From the NCBI GenBank assembly GCA_016191165.1, contig JACPPF010000169.1, positions 1-64,000 of the forward strand: DNA of 64,000 nucleotides. Reading direction: 5' to 3'. Source of the DNA: Planctomycetota bacterium (lineage in GTDB: Bacteria > Planctomycetota > Planctomycetia > Gemmatales > Gemmataceae). Of the stretch, positions 41,837-51,112 are shown piece by piece; within the stretch, counting starts at the first letter, position 1; every line of letters begins with the position of its first letter. The notes beneath the pieces are model-generated. The model was not told where the DNA came from, did no database searches, and was given only the letters and a program-made list of their open reading frames with translations. A program made the position numbers and the translations under genes.

Positions 41837-44005
41837 CTAAGTCACAGCATCGTGATCTCCTTCCTCTTTCTCCTCGACTGGAATGAAAAGCCCGAGCCCG
41901 AAATGACATTGATCCCCGATTGCGAACGGGCGTCGTGATATTCGTTTGTGGAATATCAAACAGAACATGCGGCCTGGCCCTCGCACTTCGTGATTTCGGC
42001 GACGCCGGCAGAATTCCAAGGATCGCACAAAGCGTTTGCCTCCCTGAACACGCAGGCCGCTAGAAGCACCGAACGTAAAAGCAGCGTCAGGCTCCTTCTG
42101 AAAACACCCTTGGTAACGGCTGCTTTGGGTCCCTAGACTGGCGAAGTGTGGGAGTTGCGCATACTCGATTGGCGGATCTATCACGGGAAAGTATTGGCGC
42201 GGGGGAATAGGCTGATGAAGCTCACCATTGGCGACCGAACGCTGAACAGCCACTAACTCTGCTGGCGCGTGATCGAATACAAGCTCCTGGATCACCACGT
42301 CGTCGTCTTGTTCAATGAGTTGCTGTTGCCGCAGTCGTTTGCGAATATCCTTCTTGATGCTGTGCGGACGCGATGAACGAGAGTTCCTGCCGCGAGACAG
42401 AGAAACGGGACAGAAGTATGGCGTTGCCGAAACGAACAGTTTCGAACATTCGCCATTGCTTGATGACTGCCACAATTGGTAGTCGCAATCTCGTCCGACA
42501 TAAATCGGCGTGACCAGAAGATCCGGGCGACCGCCGCGTTGGCGGAGCCGGGTCAGTCGTCGCATGGCGTCGATTTCGTGTCGTTCAAATCCCGCGCGTG
42601 CATAGACGGTCACATGGTCGAGCAGGCCGTCATTGTCTTCGTCCGTAGGCCACCAGAATGCGTGGTCGTGATTACGGCAGGGTTCCCCGTTCATCTCGTG
42701 CCCGCTCACTGCTCGGCCCGGGTGGCGCGCCAGTGCCATGACAGCCGAGCGGAAACGATCCGCGACGAACAAGGTGTCGGTGAGTGGCGGCAGAACCGGA
42801 CAGTGGACAGTGGCCGTATTCAGCGCATACACGACAAGATTGACAGACTCGGGTGTGCGGGACCGCACTTGTGGTCCAGGGCACGGGATATCAAACACAG
42901 CACGAGGAACGGCAAAGTGAACCCAGCGAGAACCGATGGGACGATCCAGACCATCTTTGAAGTCCTCACCCGATTCCCGAAGCAGACAGCGGAGAAGCGA
43001 GTACCGGGCGGGCTCACCCTTGAGGAGTTCCCGAAAATCGGCGTCTGGTGGGCGGGCCTCCGTGGCGACGGGTTTGGTGCGAGGTAGCAGATCGGTTACT
43101 TGAGCTTGCAGATCCTTGTCCCCACACGGAGCGAGACGGCGTTCGAGGTTGTAGTCTCGGTACTCCTTGCCATCCACCCTGCCGGTATCCTCGATGCAGG
43201 TGCAGCGCCAATGGGTTTGTGTTGTCCCTTCGATTACCACGTCCGGGAGTTCCGGCATATTGCCAACACGCGCGTTAGCGCGACACCACGACTCCGCCCG
43301 CCCGAAGTATGTCATCCGGCCGAGGACCAACTTGAGGTCCGCGAGTGATTGCGGATCGAGGTTAACATCAGGCCAGTGGAAAACGAGTGGTTGGTCCTTT
43401 CGCACCGTCACGAAGGTGTCGAAAACCGTAGAGCCGGAATTCCTGACGATGCCGCCTTCGTGAATTGGAAAGTATTGCCTCGTGTGACCACCGGCGACTT
43501 TGGGAAGCCAGATGGTCGTCGTTGTAGATAGTGCGTGAAGTAGGGTCGAAAGGCGCGAGAGTGGAATCTCGTCTGCTTCGATATCTGCAAGAGCGCGTGG
43601 GGGTACGGCTGCAATTAGGTTACGTAACTGCTCCAGCGCCCTCGCGAACGCATCGCCGGGGTTCGCGGCCTTCCAAGCGTCAACCTCCGCATCGGTCAGT
43701 GGCTCGTTCAGTCTCAACGTTTGCTTCGCCTTCGAGAATGACAACTTTTTCTTCGCTTCCGGTGGAACGCCGCGTTCCCTCGGTTTCGCCATTCCTGGGA
43801 CGGTAACGACGGGCTCCGGCTTCGGCGGTGGACCTTCATCTGGATAGGGCAGGGTCGTGAGCCCCCGCCCGGTGACGGCGACCAGGGCGCGGAGCAACCG
43901 CCAATGTGAAGGCGGCCACTCGACTCGGCCTTCGTTGTGGTGCGTCTGCCACGGGTGCAAGTGCGCTCGGCCAGTCAGGAAATGAAAGGAGATTGCGAGG
44001 CTCAT
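41837..44005 (-). CDS. csb2: Type I-G Cas5-Cas6-like protein Csb2
   Basis: A 722-residue Cascade subunit of the I-G (former I-U) system. Csb2 combines a Cas5-like part and a Cas6-like part in one protein, so it should both process crRNA and cap its 5' end. The N-terminal RAMP fold starts MSLAISFHFLTGRAHLHPW; a Cas5-type LGRMTYFGRAESWCRA block is near 245. The C-terminal third is rich in Arg/Ser with strand-turn patterns suited to Cas6. The start ATG at 44005 overlaps the csb1 stop by four bases. The frame continues upstream to 44071 but that part is unlike the family. The CRISPR array follows directly downstream. The catalytic residues of the Cas6 part could not be assigned. Confidence 0.85.
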   Translation of the reverse strand: MSLAISFHFLTGRAHLHPWQTHHNEGRVEWPPSHWRLLRALVAVTGRGLTTLPYPDEGPPPKPEPVVTVPGMAKPRERGVPPEAKKKLSFSKAKQTLRLNEPLTDAEVDAWKAANPGDAFARALEQLRNLIAAVPPRALADIEADEIPLSRLSTLLHALSTTTTIWLPKVAGGHTRQYFPIHEGGIVRNSGSTVFDTFVTVRKDQPLVFHWPDVNLDPQSLADLKLVLGRMTYFGRAESWCRANARVGNMPELPDVVIEGTTQTHWRCTCIEDTGRVDGKEYRDYNLERRLAPCGDKDLQAQVTDLLPRTKPVATEARPPDADFRELLKGEPARYSLLRCLLRESGEDFKDGLDRPIGSRWVHFAVPRAVFDIPCPGPQVRSRTPESVNLVVYALNTATVHCPVLPPLTDTLFVADRFRSAVMALARHPGRAVSGHEMNGEPCRNHDHAFWWPTDEDNDGLLDHVTVYARAGFERHEIDAMRRLTRLRQRGGRPDLLVTPIYVGRDCDYQLWQSSSNGECSKLFVSATPYFCPVSLSRGRNSRSSRPHSIKKDIRKRLRQQQLIEQDDDVVIQELVFDHAPAELVAVQRSVANGELHQPIPPRQYFPVIDPPIEYAQLPHFASLGTQSSRYQGCFQKEPDAAFTFGASSGLRVQGGKRFVRSLEFCRRRRNHEVRGPGRMFCLIFHKRISRRPFAIGDQCHFGLGLFIPVEEKEEGDHDAVT

Positions 44006-45351
44006 TCTTGGTCCTCGGCTTCTTCGGCGCCAGCCGTTTTCTTCTGTACCTTCTTCCACGCGTCGTTCCACTTCTTCAGGGCTTTCTTGATGACATCATG
44101 GGCGGGGTTGTCAACCTCTTCACCCTCGTTGTTATCCTTCTTCACCGGGTTCTTGTCCAATAGAGCCTGTTGGTCCTCTTCGGGCCATTCACCCGTGATG
44201 ACCAGCGCCTGGAACGTCTTCCTGTTGTTTCCTTTGCCTTCAATGAGCTGCTTCACCTCGGCTCGATCTGTGAAGCCTTCCAGAACAAAGTTCTCGGCGG
44301 AAAGCCCCTCGGTCAATGCCTCCTTGCCGACGATGTCCAATGCATATGTAACGACCACAACCCGCCGCCGGGCCCATTCGTCACCTTCGTTGTGACGGGG
44401 GAAACACCTGTCTCGGGCAGCAGAGAACGCATTCAGGATGTCTGGCGAGCATGGCCATTTGCCATTGCCGTCGCCAAGGTCCTGAGACTGGCCTTCTGGG
44501 CCGTCAAGCGTAACCTTCATGCCCAGGACTTGGAACTCGCAAGCCGTCCTCAGCCGAAGATGCTGGTGAAGGAACCGGTCGATCTTGTACAAAGCCCACG
44601 CCTGCAGGAACCGACTCTTATGGTCGTCAAGGCCGTACCCTTTCAGCGTTGACAGGTGGAGGATGAACGATGCGGTGATGCTCGACGATGTGAACTCTTG
44701 CCGGGGATAGGGGATATTGTCCTTCGCTGTCACCTCGCCCCGATACACGCCGCCGGAGTTTGCCTGGTTGGGCGAGCATGCTTCGATGTATGCCGAGACG
44801 AGCCGAGGTAGTCGAATGCGACCATCGATCTCTTCCAGGAAAACGCCGTGCAACACGCAGCCAGGATCGCGATCAAAGATGGTTGGGACCATGCGCCAAA
44901 TGTGAACTGGGCGCTGCTTGTTGGACCCGAGTGCTGTCTTCAGTTCTTCGCGATACACAGCACCGTCTCGCTTGGCGGCCAGAACGTACGGGGAAGCCAA
45001 GCGATGCGGCTCGCGCACGGACGATGTGAGGAATGTGTTGCCATTATGGCCGTCAAGGACGCGCACATACGGGACACCCAGGCAATCAGGGTTATAGTCC
45101 TCGCCTTGAAGGCAGACGTCCTCCAAGCGGTTGGCCATCGACTGAACGGATTCGACGAGCAGCATATCCACGGTTTCCGTAACCGGGGGCTGGTCACCGT
45201 TCGGAGCGGCGCGAACTCCTTTGTAGAGTGCCGGGCCGAGGTCCGGGAAGCCCGTCGGCTGGAAGCGGCCACCGCCGCCGGTGGCGACCTTGAGTTCGGC
45301 TTCGACGAGCAGCCGCGAGGCGGTATCGAGCGGGGTGAAATCAATCGGCAT
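44002..45351 (-). CDS. csb1: Type I-G Cas7-like protein Csb1
   Basis: A 449-residue backbone subunit that should polymerise along the crRNA. Family features include LLVESVQSMANRLEDVCL near 85-102, the block QANSGGVYRGEVTAKDNIPY near 195-215 with the following SSSITASFILHLSTLKGYG, and an acidic-basic C-terminal tail rich in Lys and Glu. The gene begins 14 bases after csx17 ends and overlaps csb2 (ATGA). Its size is at the upper end for Csb1 because of that charged tail of about 60 residues. Confidence 0.85.
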   Translation of the reverse strand: MPIDFTPLDTASRLLVEAELKVATGGGGRFQPTGFPDLGPALYKGVRAAPNGDQPPVTETVDMLLVESVQSMANRLEDVCLQGEDYNPDCLGVPYVRVLDGHNGNTFLTSSVREPHRLASPYVLAAKRDGAVYREELKTALGSNKQRPVHIWRMVPTIFDRDPGCVLHGVFLEEIDGRIRLPRLVSAYIEACSPNQANSGGVYRGEVTAKDNIPYPRQEFTSSSITASFILHLSTLKGYGLDDHKSRFLQAWALYKIDRFLHQHLRLRTACEFQVLGMKVTLDGPEGQSQDLGDGNGKWPCSPDILNAFSAARDRCFPRHNEGDEWARRRVVVVTYALDIVGKEALTEGLSAENFVLEGFTDRAEVKQLIEGKGNNRKTFQALVITGEWPEEDQQALLDKNPVKKDNNEGEEVDNPAHDVIKKALKKWNDAWKKVQKKTAGAEEAEDQE

Positions 45352-45365
45352 GGGCAGTCCTCCAG

Positions 45366-47834
45366 TTATGCAGTGATGGATTCGGGTCTGATGGCCAGTG
45401 CAGCCGAAACGCCGGGGTGTTCAACAGGAATCAGCATCATGGAAGCCAGACGCCGGCAATCAAGCCGCATGGGGAGCAATGCAATGTCCATATGGCGGAG
45501 AATTGCTGGGTAACCCTTCGCTCGGAGTCGGCGACCGGCCAATTGAGCGGCGTCAGCCAGCCGCTCGGCCTCCAGCAACGACAGAATGTCCAGGCAGTCT
45601 GGCGGGAAGGGCTCCTTGCCGGTTCTTCGTGCGCTTTCGCCTTCGACCGGCCGACGAGGTAACTTGCTGCCAACGAAACAGAGCTTCATCAGATGGTACA
45701 CCCGCGGAAGTTCGCAAGCCGCATCGAAGTCAGATTCCAACCACTGTGGAACTCGCAGTTTCCCCTTCGGGATGTCGTCGACGAAGTAGATTTGGGACGT
45801 GTCGATATCCGGTGTTTCGCATCGTTCCGGCTGCTTTTGTTGCCAGTCATCGACACGATCCTGATCCCATGGCCCGGGGTCGAGGAGCGCGAGGCCGTGA
45901 ATCAGCTCCCCGAGTCGCCCCTCGTCAACCTTTCCGTTCCAGTACGCGACAAGGTCGGAGAATGGTGCCCCATGCTGGCTCCAGAGCGGCAAGCCTTCGC
46001 CCTTTCCACGTTGCGCGTCGATGAGCCGGCGACGAAGTACGCTGGTCAGGTTGGCGCTCAGCGATGCTCCTCGCGACCACACGGCGCCGCGGTTGGTCTC
46101 GTCCCACTTCCAGGCTCGGCCACGGCGCCGCACCGGCAGCAGGTTCGACCGGATGGCCTCAACGGCGGGCCGATTTGGCTCGGACGACTCGCCCCAGGCC
46201 GCGATGCCCGCAATGGCCCGTGCAACTCGGAAATGAATGGCTTCGGAATCGGACAAGCTATCCAATCGGCTTGGAGCAGCGCTTCGGCACCAGCCGGGAT
46301 CGAGTGAGGGAACAGTCGGAATCACCCGCTCGACCGTGTTTTCGCCTTGCTTGAGTTTGACGATGCCGGGCTTGGCAGAGTTGGCGCCAAGTTCGGACAT
46401 CAGGCGGCCTGCGGTCACCAGGAGTTCCAGCAACGCGGCACGACAGTCGCTTCGCTGTGATGTCGCCCCGTACCACGCCCGCTCGAAAGCGATTCGAGCA
46501 TTGAGGAGACGACGAGGTTGCTGTCCGTTGTCGCATAGGTAGTTTGTTACCTCTTCAGCGAACGACCGCAGCTCGGCGACGAGGTGTAGCACTGGCTCGT
46601 TCTCAGGAACAAATTTGCCGCTCGGCACCGCGAGCAACGTTGTTTGCCTTCCCGAGCCACTGCGCTCGAGAAGGGAGTACCGAAAGAACGCTCGGATTCC
46701 CCTATCAATGCCGAGGCCGCGCATCGCCAGAGCGAAATCGAGTGAGCGAGTAGCAGGCCGGTCGCTGACTTGAATCCTGCCCTCACCAAAGATCCGCTCG
46801 ATTTCCGCCAGAGTGCATGGGCCATCCCAAATCGGGCACCACAGTTCCCCGTTTGCGATAGATTTTTCCGCGCCTTCCACCTCCTTTGGCCCGATCGTTG
46901 GTGATCCGCCGAACGACCCCCGGCAGTAGAACGGGAACGACGCGCGTTCCTTCGTTACGCCGTTGCGTTTCGTCGCCGCCAGGGACCAGACCAGGGTGCC
47001 TTCGAGAAGGAGGATGAAATCCCACGGATTGACGAATCGCTGGCCGTCCGGGAGAAAGTTTTGAGACGAGTTCCAATTCTTGACATATGCCGGGTAGTAC
47101 ATTGCCGACAGAACACCGATCTGCAAGGCTCCGGCTCGATTCTCCGCGAAGAGGCTTGCTTCCAACTGCCTCTTGCTCTGGTCCTGGTCATCGAGAAGCG
47201 CAGACTTCAGCCGCTGCTGATGGTTCACGATGTATTGCCCGCTCGCCTCCCCACCACCGCTGGCAAGGATCGGGAACCACTTGGGAACGTCGTCGGTCGT
47301 CGAACGCGAGGCCGACAGGCCCACCGCGTCAAGCCATTTCAAGCCGACGGCTGAAGTCATTCGGTTCCGCAGGATGCGCAGAAGGTGGGCGTCGGAAAGA
47401 TCGGTACGTGCGGTCTGCATCTGATCCGGCCACTTGCTCGCATCCTCGCCAAGGCCAATCCCGAGCGCAGCGGCGAAACAGCGAAACACGTCACGGAAGT
47501 ACTCGGTGCCATTGTGTGTCGCGCCGAGCAACTCCCGGAGGGCAACGCCACCGGCCACCCGCTTGCCGATCGGCAGGTAACCCGTCCCCTTCTGCCAAGG
47601 AGCGATCAACGGCGTAAATCGGCATGCCTTCAACAGCCAGCAAGCGAGTTCCACATTCGCAGACGTTTTGTCCAGCCACTTGTGTTGAAGGATGTGGAGC
47701 ACCCCATTCTTCCACCAGGCTCGCGCTAGGGGGTCGGCTTGTTCGGCGATCAGCCGGAAAACGCCCAGGCCTTTGAGATAGTTGCCGAGTGGTTCTGGGG
47801 TGCAGCCGCGGAGTTCGAGGGTGTGCACGACCAT
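45366..47834 (-). CDS. csx17: Type I-G large subunit Csx17 (Cas8-like)
   Basis: An 822-residue protein fitting Csx17, the large subunit of type I-G effector complexes, which presumably recognises the PAM and recruits Cas3. The N-terminus HTLELRGCTPEPLGNYLKGL followed by GVFRLIAEQADPLARAWW is the characteristic opening. The ATG overlaps the cas3 stop by one base (TGATG). No nuclease motif is seen, as expected. Position between cas3 and csb1 and the intact length support a working locus. Confidence 0.9.
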   Translation of the reverse strand: MVVHTLELRGCTPEPLGNYLKGLGVFRLIAEQADPLARAWWKNGVLHILQHKWLDKTSANVELACWLLKACRFTPLIAPWQKGTGYLPIGKRVAGGVALRELLGATHNGTEYFRDVFRCFAAALGIGLGEDASKWPDQMQTARTDLSDAHLLRILRNRMTSAVGLKWLDAVGLSASRSTTDDVPKWFPILASGGGEASGQYIVNHQQRLKSALLDDQDQSKRQLEASLFAENRAGALQIGVLSAMYYPAYVKNWNSSQNFLPDGQRFVNPWDFILLLEGTLVWSLAATKRNGVTKERASFPFYCRGSFGGSPTIGPKEVEGAEKSIANGELWCPIWDGPCTLAEIERIFGEGRIQVSDRPATRSLDFALAMRGLGIDRGIRAFFRYSLLERSGSGRQTTLLAVPSGKFVPENEPVLHLVAELRSFAEEVTNYLCDNGQQPRRLLNARIAFERAWYGATSQRSDCRAALLELLVTAGRLMSELGANSAKPGIVKLKQGENTVERVIPTVPSLDPGWCRSAAPSRLDSLSDSEAIHFRVARAIAGIAAWGESSEPNRPAVEAIRSNLLPVRRRGRAWKWDETNRGAVWSRGASLSANLTSVLRRRLIDAQRGKGEGLPLWSQHGAPFSDLVAYWNGKVDEGRLGELIHGLALLDPGPWDQDRVDDWQQKQPERCETPDIDTSQIYFVDDIPKGKLRVPQWLESDFDAACELPRVYHLMKLCFVGSKLPRRPVEGESARRTGKEPFPPDCLDILSLLEAERLADAAQLAGRRLRAKGYPAILRHMDIALLPMRLDCRRLASMMLIPVEHPGVSAALAIRPESITA

Positions 47835-50794
47835 CAGTTGACCTCCTTTCCGCGCTCATCTTCCTCGGCGCTGGCCCTACAGTCTGCAGCCCGAAGCAAG
47901 GCTTCGAGATAGCTCAACTGGAACGGACCGAGGCGTTCAAGGAGCAGTTGAGTCCGTTCTCGCCACGACGCACCGTACCGGGGCGACAACCCAAGTTCCA
48001 TCGGGTCGAGCGAGATCGCCACCGCTGGCGTCTCGCCGTTCGGGATCTTGCACGCCGGCACCTCGTCACCATCCCGGACGCCGCGAGCTTGGCGTTTGCC
48101 GCTCGGGCAGGGATCGGGCACGTCGTCGCGGTCGTCATCCTGTGAACTCCGCAGCGACATTCGCACCTTGCCGTGGTGCGCCGCGACGAGGTAGACGAGC
48201 AAGTCGAAGTCGTCGGCGCTGAGCGCGATGACTTCCTTCATCAGCGGGTCGTCGGCCAAGGCGGGTACCGGTGCGTTATTCGGCACCTCGCGAAAGTCGC
48301 CTTTGTCGAGGCTATCGGGCCACGCGAACGCATCGTGATCGAGCTTGGCTCGGTAAAGGGCTTCCAGGATGGCCAGAGCGCTCGCCAACTCGTGGCGGAA
48401 ACCGGGGCGTCGTCGGTCGCGATCGGCTTCGGGTGTGCCACGGGGTTGATGCCGGATCTTGTCCGTTCGCCAGGCAGGATCAGGAGCCTTGGCCGCCGGT
48501 TGCCCCGCCAGTTTCGACGCCACCTGCGGATCGTGGAGCCGTTCTGCATCCAACTTCGCGGCGAATGCAGCGTGAGCCTTTCCCCAGTCGTGAAGCCTGG
48601 CGGCGAGTCGGAGGATCTTTACGTAGCCCTTGATCTCCACGGAACAATCGTCTTGTGCCCATCCGAGATGCTTGAGAAGTGCTTCCAACTTGGCGCACAC
48701 GTCGCGGGTGTGTTCTTCAACCGTCAGCCAAGCGTTGATCTGGGAAAGGTCGTCCGCGTCTTCTTCGTCGTCCTGAGCTGTCGCCTTTGTTGGATCGGTC
48801 GGAGGGAGCAGGTCGAAATTGCGATCGGTGGCAACCCCAGTCCAGCCAAGGTTGCGATTGTAACCGCCGCACGACTTCTCCAGCATGAAGACCTGACCGG
48901 GATAGACCTGCTCGCTGTCGCGCTGGTCGATGAGTTCCCAGCCCCGCCGGTAACTCCGCCGCCAGATGCTACCGGCCTTCCGGAGTGCCGGCAGCAGTTC
49001 GCGGAAGCGGTGAAACGGGACCGGACAGAGTTCGCGCCGGTGCGGGCGATCCTTCTTCAGTGGCGTCACGCCGCTTGGCGACTCGCGCCAGAAAACGTGA
49101 ACGTCGAGTTCCTCGCCGTCGCGGATGAACCGCGAGATGTCCACATCGGCACCGGTGAGGTCCGGCGTGGTGTCAAACAAGTCGAAGAGATCCTTGTCGT
49201 GTGGCACGAACCGCGGCTCGTAGGGGAACAGCGTCGTGGACTTCTCGTCGATCTCAGAACGCCGATTCTTTAGAGCTTGTAGGCCAACGCCATCGTTGGC
49301 CATCACTTCGAGTTGTTCCTTCGCAGCTTTCAACTCTTCAACCGAGTAGGGCAATGCCGCTCGCTCGTTCGCGGCAATATCCATCCAATAGACGCGGCCG
49401 TGTTCGTTGATGACCTTGCCTTGGTCATCGAACGCGATGAACCGGGCGCATCGACCAAATCGCTGGACGAGCGATGCCCAAGGGGCAAGTTCGGTGAAGA
49501 GGACTTTGGCCGACAGATCGACGCCGGCCTCGACGACCTGGGTTGACACGACGATTCGTGGCTTATCGTCCTTCTGGTTGAGGAACGCCGACCAGCGCTC
49601 TCGCTCCATCGGTCGAAACCGCGAGTGAATCAGGAAGACCTCCGTGTCGTTCGCTTTTTTCTTCAGTTGGCGGTAGATTCCCACAGCTCGATCAACGGTG
49701 TTCACGATGACGAGGGTCAGCGCGTCAGCGGCCTTATGCTGCGAAATCTGCGGAACTAGCCTGTCGAGATAGCCGGTCACGTCCGGCTTGCTGTCCTTCC
49801 CTTTGGGTACGGTCAGCGTAGCAACGGGATTCTTCTCCAACGCTTTCTTGTTGGCGAACAGGCCCCGCACCCGTTCTGAATCGTCATCGGAAACGGTGTG
49901 CCCGCCTGGCAGTTGGTGCAGGCCGAGCTGAACTCTATGGGACCATGCGTCCGTGACACAAGGAGACCAGTCCACTGCGCGTTCCAGCCAATGTTTCGCC
50001 ATCGTGGCGCTCATCCATAGCGACTGGCAGGGCTTCGGAAGGTGATTCTCGTTATCTGTTGGAAATGCATCGCGGCTCGGTCGAAGCCGCAGGCTCTGCC
50101 TCCAGGCATCCAACTGCAAGCTGGTCGCGAGACTGGTGTCCATGATCTGGATTTCGTCAAACACCCAGAGGCAGTCAGTATTTAGCAGCCCAAACTCCAA
50201 CGGCCAGCGTGCGCGACCAGCTGCGTAGCCACGGTTGAGCGCACGCGAAATCAGCATGTCCTGGGTGCCGATTAGTATGGCGTCCCGTTCGGGCCACAAT
50301 GCCCAGTCGGAGTTTTCTTCGCCACCCAATAGAAGGTGAACGGCGATTGGGTACTGTCCGAGATCGCCGTTGGTTGCCGCCCAGCCGTTCTTTTCGTATG
50401 CCGCAGCTGGTTCGGGCAGGTAACCTCGAAGGTGCCCGTTTGCGCTGCGCTGAAGCTGCGCCCGTTTGATTGGTAGGCCGTCTGGTCCCCGTTCCGTCCA
50501 CTCGGCTGATCCTGCCAGCAAGCTGAGTCGATCCAGCCATTTCACCGCTTCGGTGAAGGTCTGCTCGACGAGCACTCGCATGGGCAGACAGTAAACAAGG
50601 CGGCGAGGCGTATCTTTATGAGCGAACCGGCGTCGCCATAACCAAGCCAAGATCGCCGCGGCCGTTTTACCAAGACCGGTCGGGACATCGAGCAGCGTGG
50701 GATAGGGATCGACGATGGCGAGCCGTTCCTGGTACGGGAGGGACTTCGGCGTCTCAGTCGCACGTTGAAACAGGTTGTCGAAAGTTAGATTCAT
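47834..50794 (-). CDS. cas3: Cas3 helicase-nuclease with C-terminal HD domain
   Basis: A 986-residue interference enzyme that unwinds and cuts target DNA. The SF2 helicase comes first: Walker A DVPTGLGKTAAAILAW (about 38-53), a DEIQ box in LWVFDEIQIMDTSLA near 210, VVEAGVDLSAKVLFTELAPW and motif VI QRFGRCARF near 440. The HD nuclease lies at the C-terminus: ARLHDWGKAHAAF near 735, FRHELASAL, and LVAAHHGKVRMSLR near 873. This helicase-then-HD order, the reverse of most Cas3 proteins, is a known feature of type I-G. All motifs are intact. It overlaps cas2 upstream and csx17 downstream by single bases. Confidence 0.95.
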   Translation of the reverse strand: MNLTFDNLFQRATETPKSLPYQERLAIVDPYPTLLDVPTGLGKTAAAILAWLWRRRFAHKDTPRRLVYCLPMRVLVEQTFTEAVKWLDRLSLLAGSAEWTERGPDGLPIKRAQLQRSANGHLRGYLPEPAAAYEKNGWAATNGDLGQYPIAVHLLLGGEENSDWALWPERDAILIGTQDMLISRALNRGYAAGRARWPLEFGLLNTDCLWVFDEIQIMDTSLATSLQLDAWRQSLRLRPSRDAFPTDNENHLPKPCQSLWMSATMAKHWLERAVDWSPCVTDAWSHRVQLGLHQLPGGHTVSDDDSERVRGLFANKKALEKNPVATLTVPKGKDSKPDVTGYLDRLVPQISQHKAADALTLVIVNTVDRAVGIYRQLKKKANDTEVFLIHSRFRPMERERWSAFLNQKDDKPRIVVSTQVVEAGVDLSAKVLFTELAPWASLVQRFGRCARFIAFDDQGKVINEHGRVYWMDIAANERAALPYSVEELKAAKEQLEVMANDGVGLQALKNRRSEIDEKSTTLFPYEPRFVPHDKDLFDLFDTTPDLTGADVDISRFIRDGEELDVHVFWRESPSGVTPLKKDRPHRRELCPVPFHRFRELLPALRKAGSIWRRSYRRGWELIDQRDSEQVYPGQVFMLEKSCGGYNRNLGWTGVATDRNFDLLPPTDPTKATAQDDEEDADDLSQINAWLTVEEHTRDVCAKLEALLKHLGWAQDDCSVEIKGYVKILRLAARLHDWGKAHAAFAAKLDAERLHDPQVASKLAGQPAAKAPDPAWRTDKIRHQPRGTPEADRDRRRPGFRHELASALAILEALYRAKLDHDAFAWPDSLDKGDFREVPNNAPVPALADDPLMKEVIALSADDFDLLVYLVAAHHGKVRMSLRSSQDDDRDDVPDPCPSGKRQARGVRDGDEVPACKIPNGETPAVAISLDPMELGLSPRYGASWRERTQLLLERLGPFQLSYLEALLRAADCRASAEEDERGKEVN

Positions 50795-51078
50795 CAGGTC
50801 ACAATCACCACATCCTTAGCATCGTGCTTCTCCACCGGCCGGCCCAAGGCCTCAATTCCTTCAGCGCAGCGGTTGCACAGCGGGATGAACAGAACCTGGT
50901 CTTCCTGAAGGTTGATAATGTCATACAGCCGGCTCTTGAGTCGCACAAGGTCCGTTGTAGACAGGCGGCACAGGAACACCGAATACTGGCGACGAAAGCC
51001 GAAGTCTTCGCAAGTGCGGGCGACCTTGCGAAGACGCTTCGGATGGCAGATGTCGTAGGCCACCAAGTAGGTGTCCAT
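50794..51078 (-). CDS. cas2: Cas2 adaptation protein
   Basis: A 94-residue protein, normal size for Cas2. It begins MDTYLVAYDICHPKRLRKVA, with the ferredoxin-like first strand ending in the conserved Asp, followed by FRRQYSVFLCRLS and VLFIPLCNRC. The ATG at 51078 gives the standard start; the frame runs further to 51153 without family support. The cas3 start overlaps its stop by one base. With the Cas4-Cas1 fusion it forms the spacer-acquisition complex. Confidence 0.93.
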   Translation of the reverse strand: MDTYLVAYDICHPKRLRKVARTCEDFGFRRQYSVFLCRLSTTDLVRLKSRLYDIINLQEDQVLFIPLCNRCAEGIEALGRPVEKHDAKDVVIVT

Positions 51079-51112
51079 TGCGTTCGCCGGGAATCGTCGC
51101 GGCGCCTCCAGG

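Noticed and set aside
48173-49273. 366-codon plus-strand frame opposite cas3
   Set aside because: Cas3 motifs on the minus strand explain the region fully.
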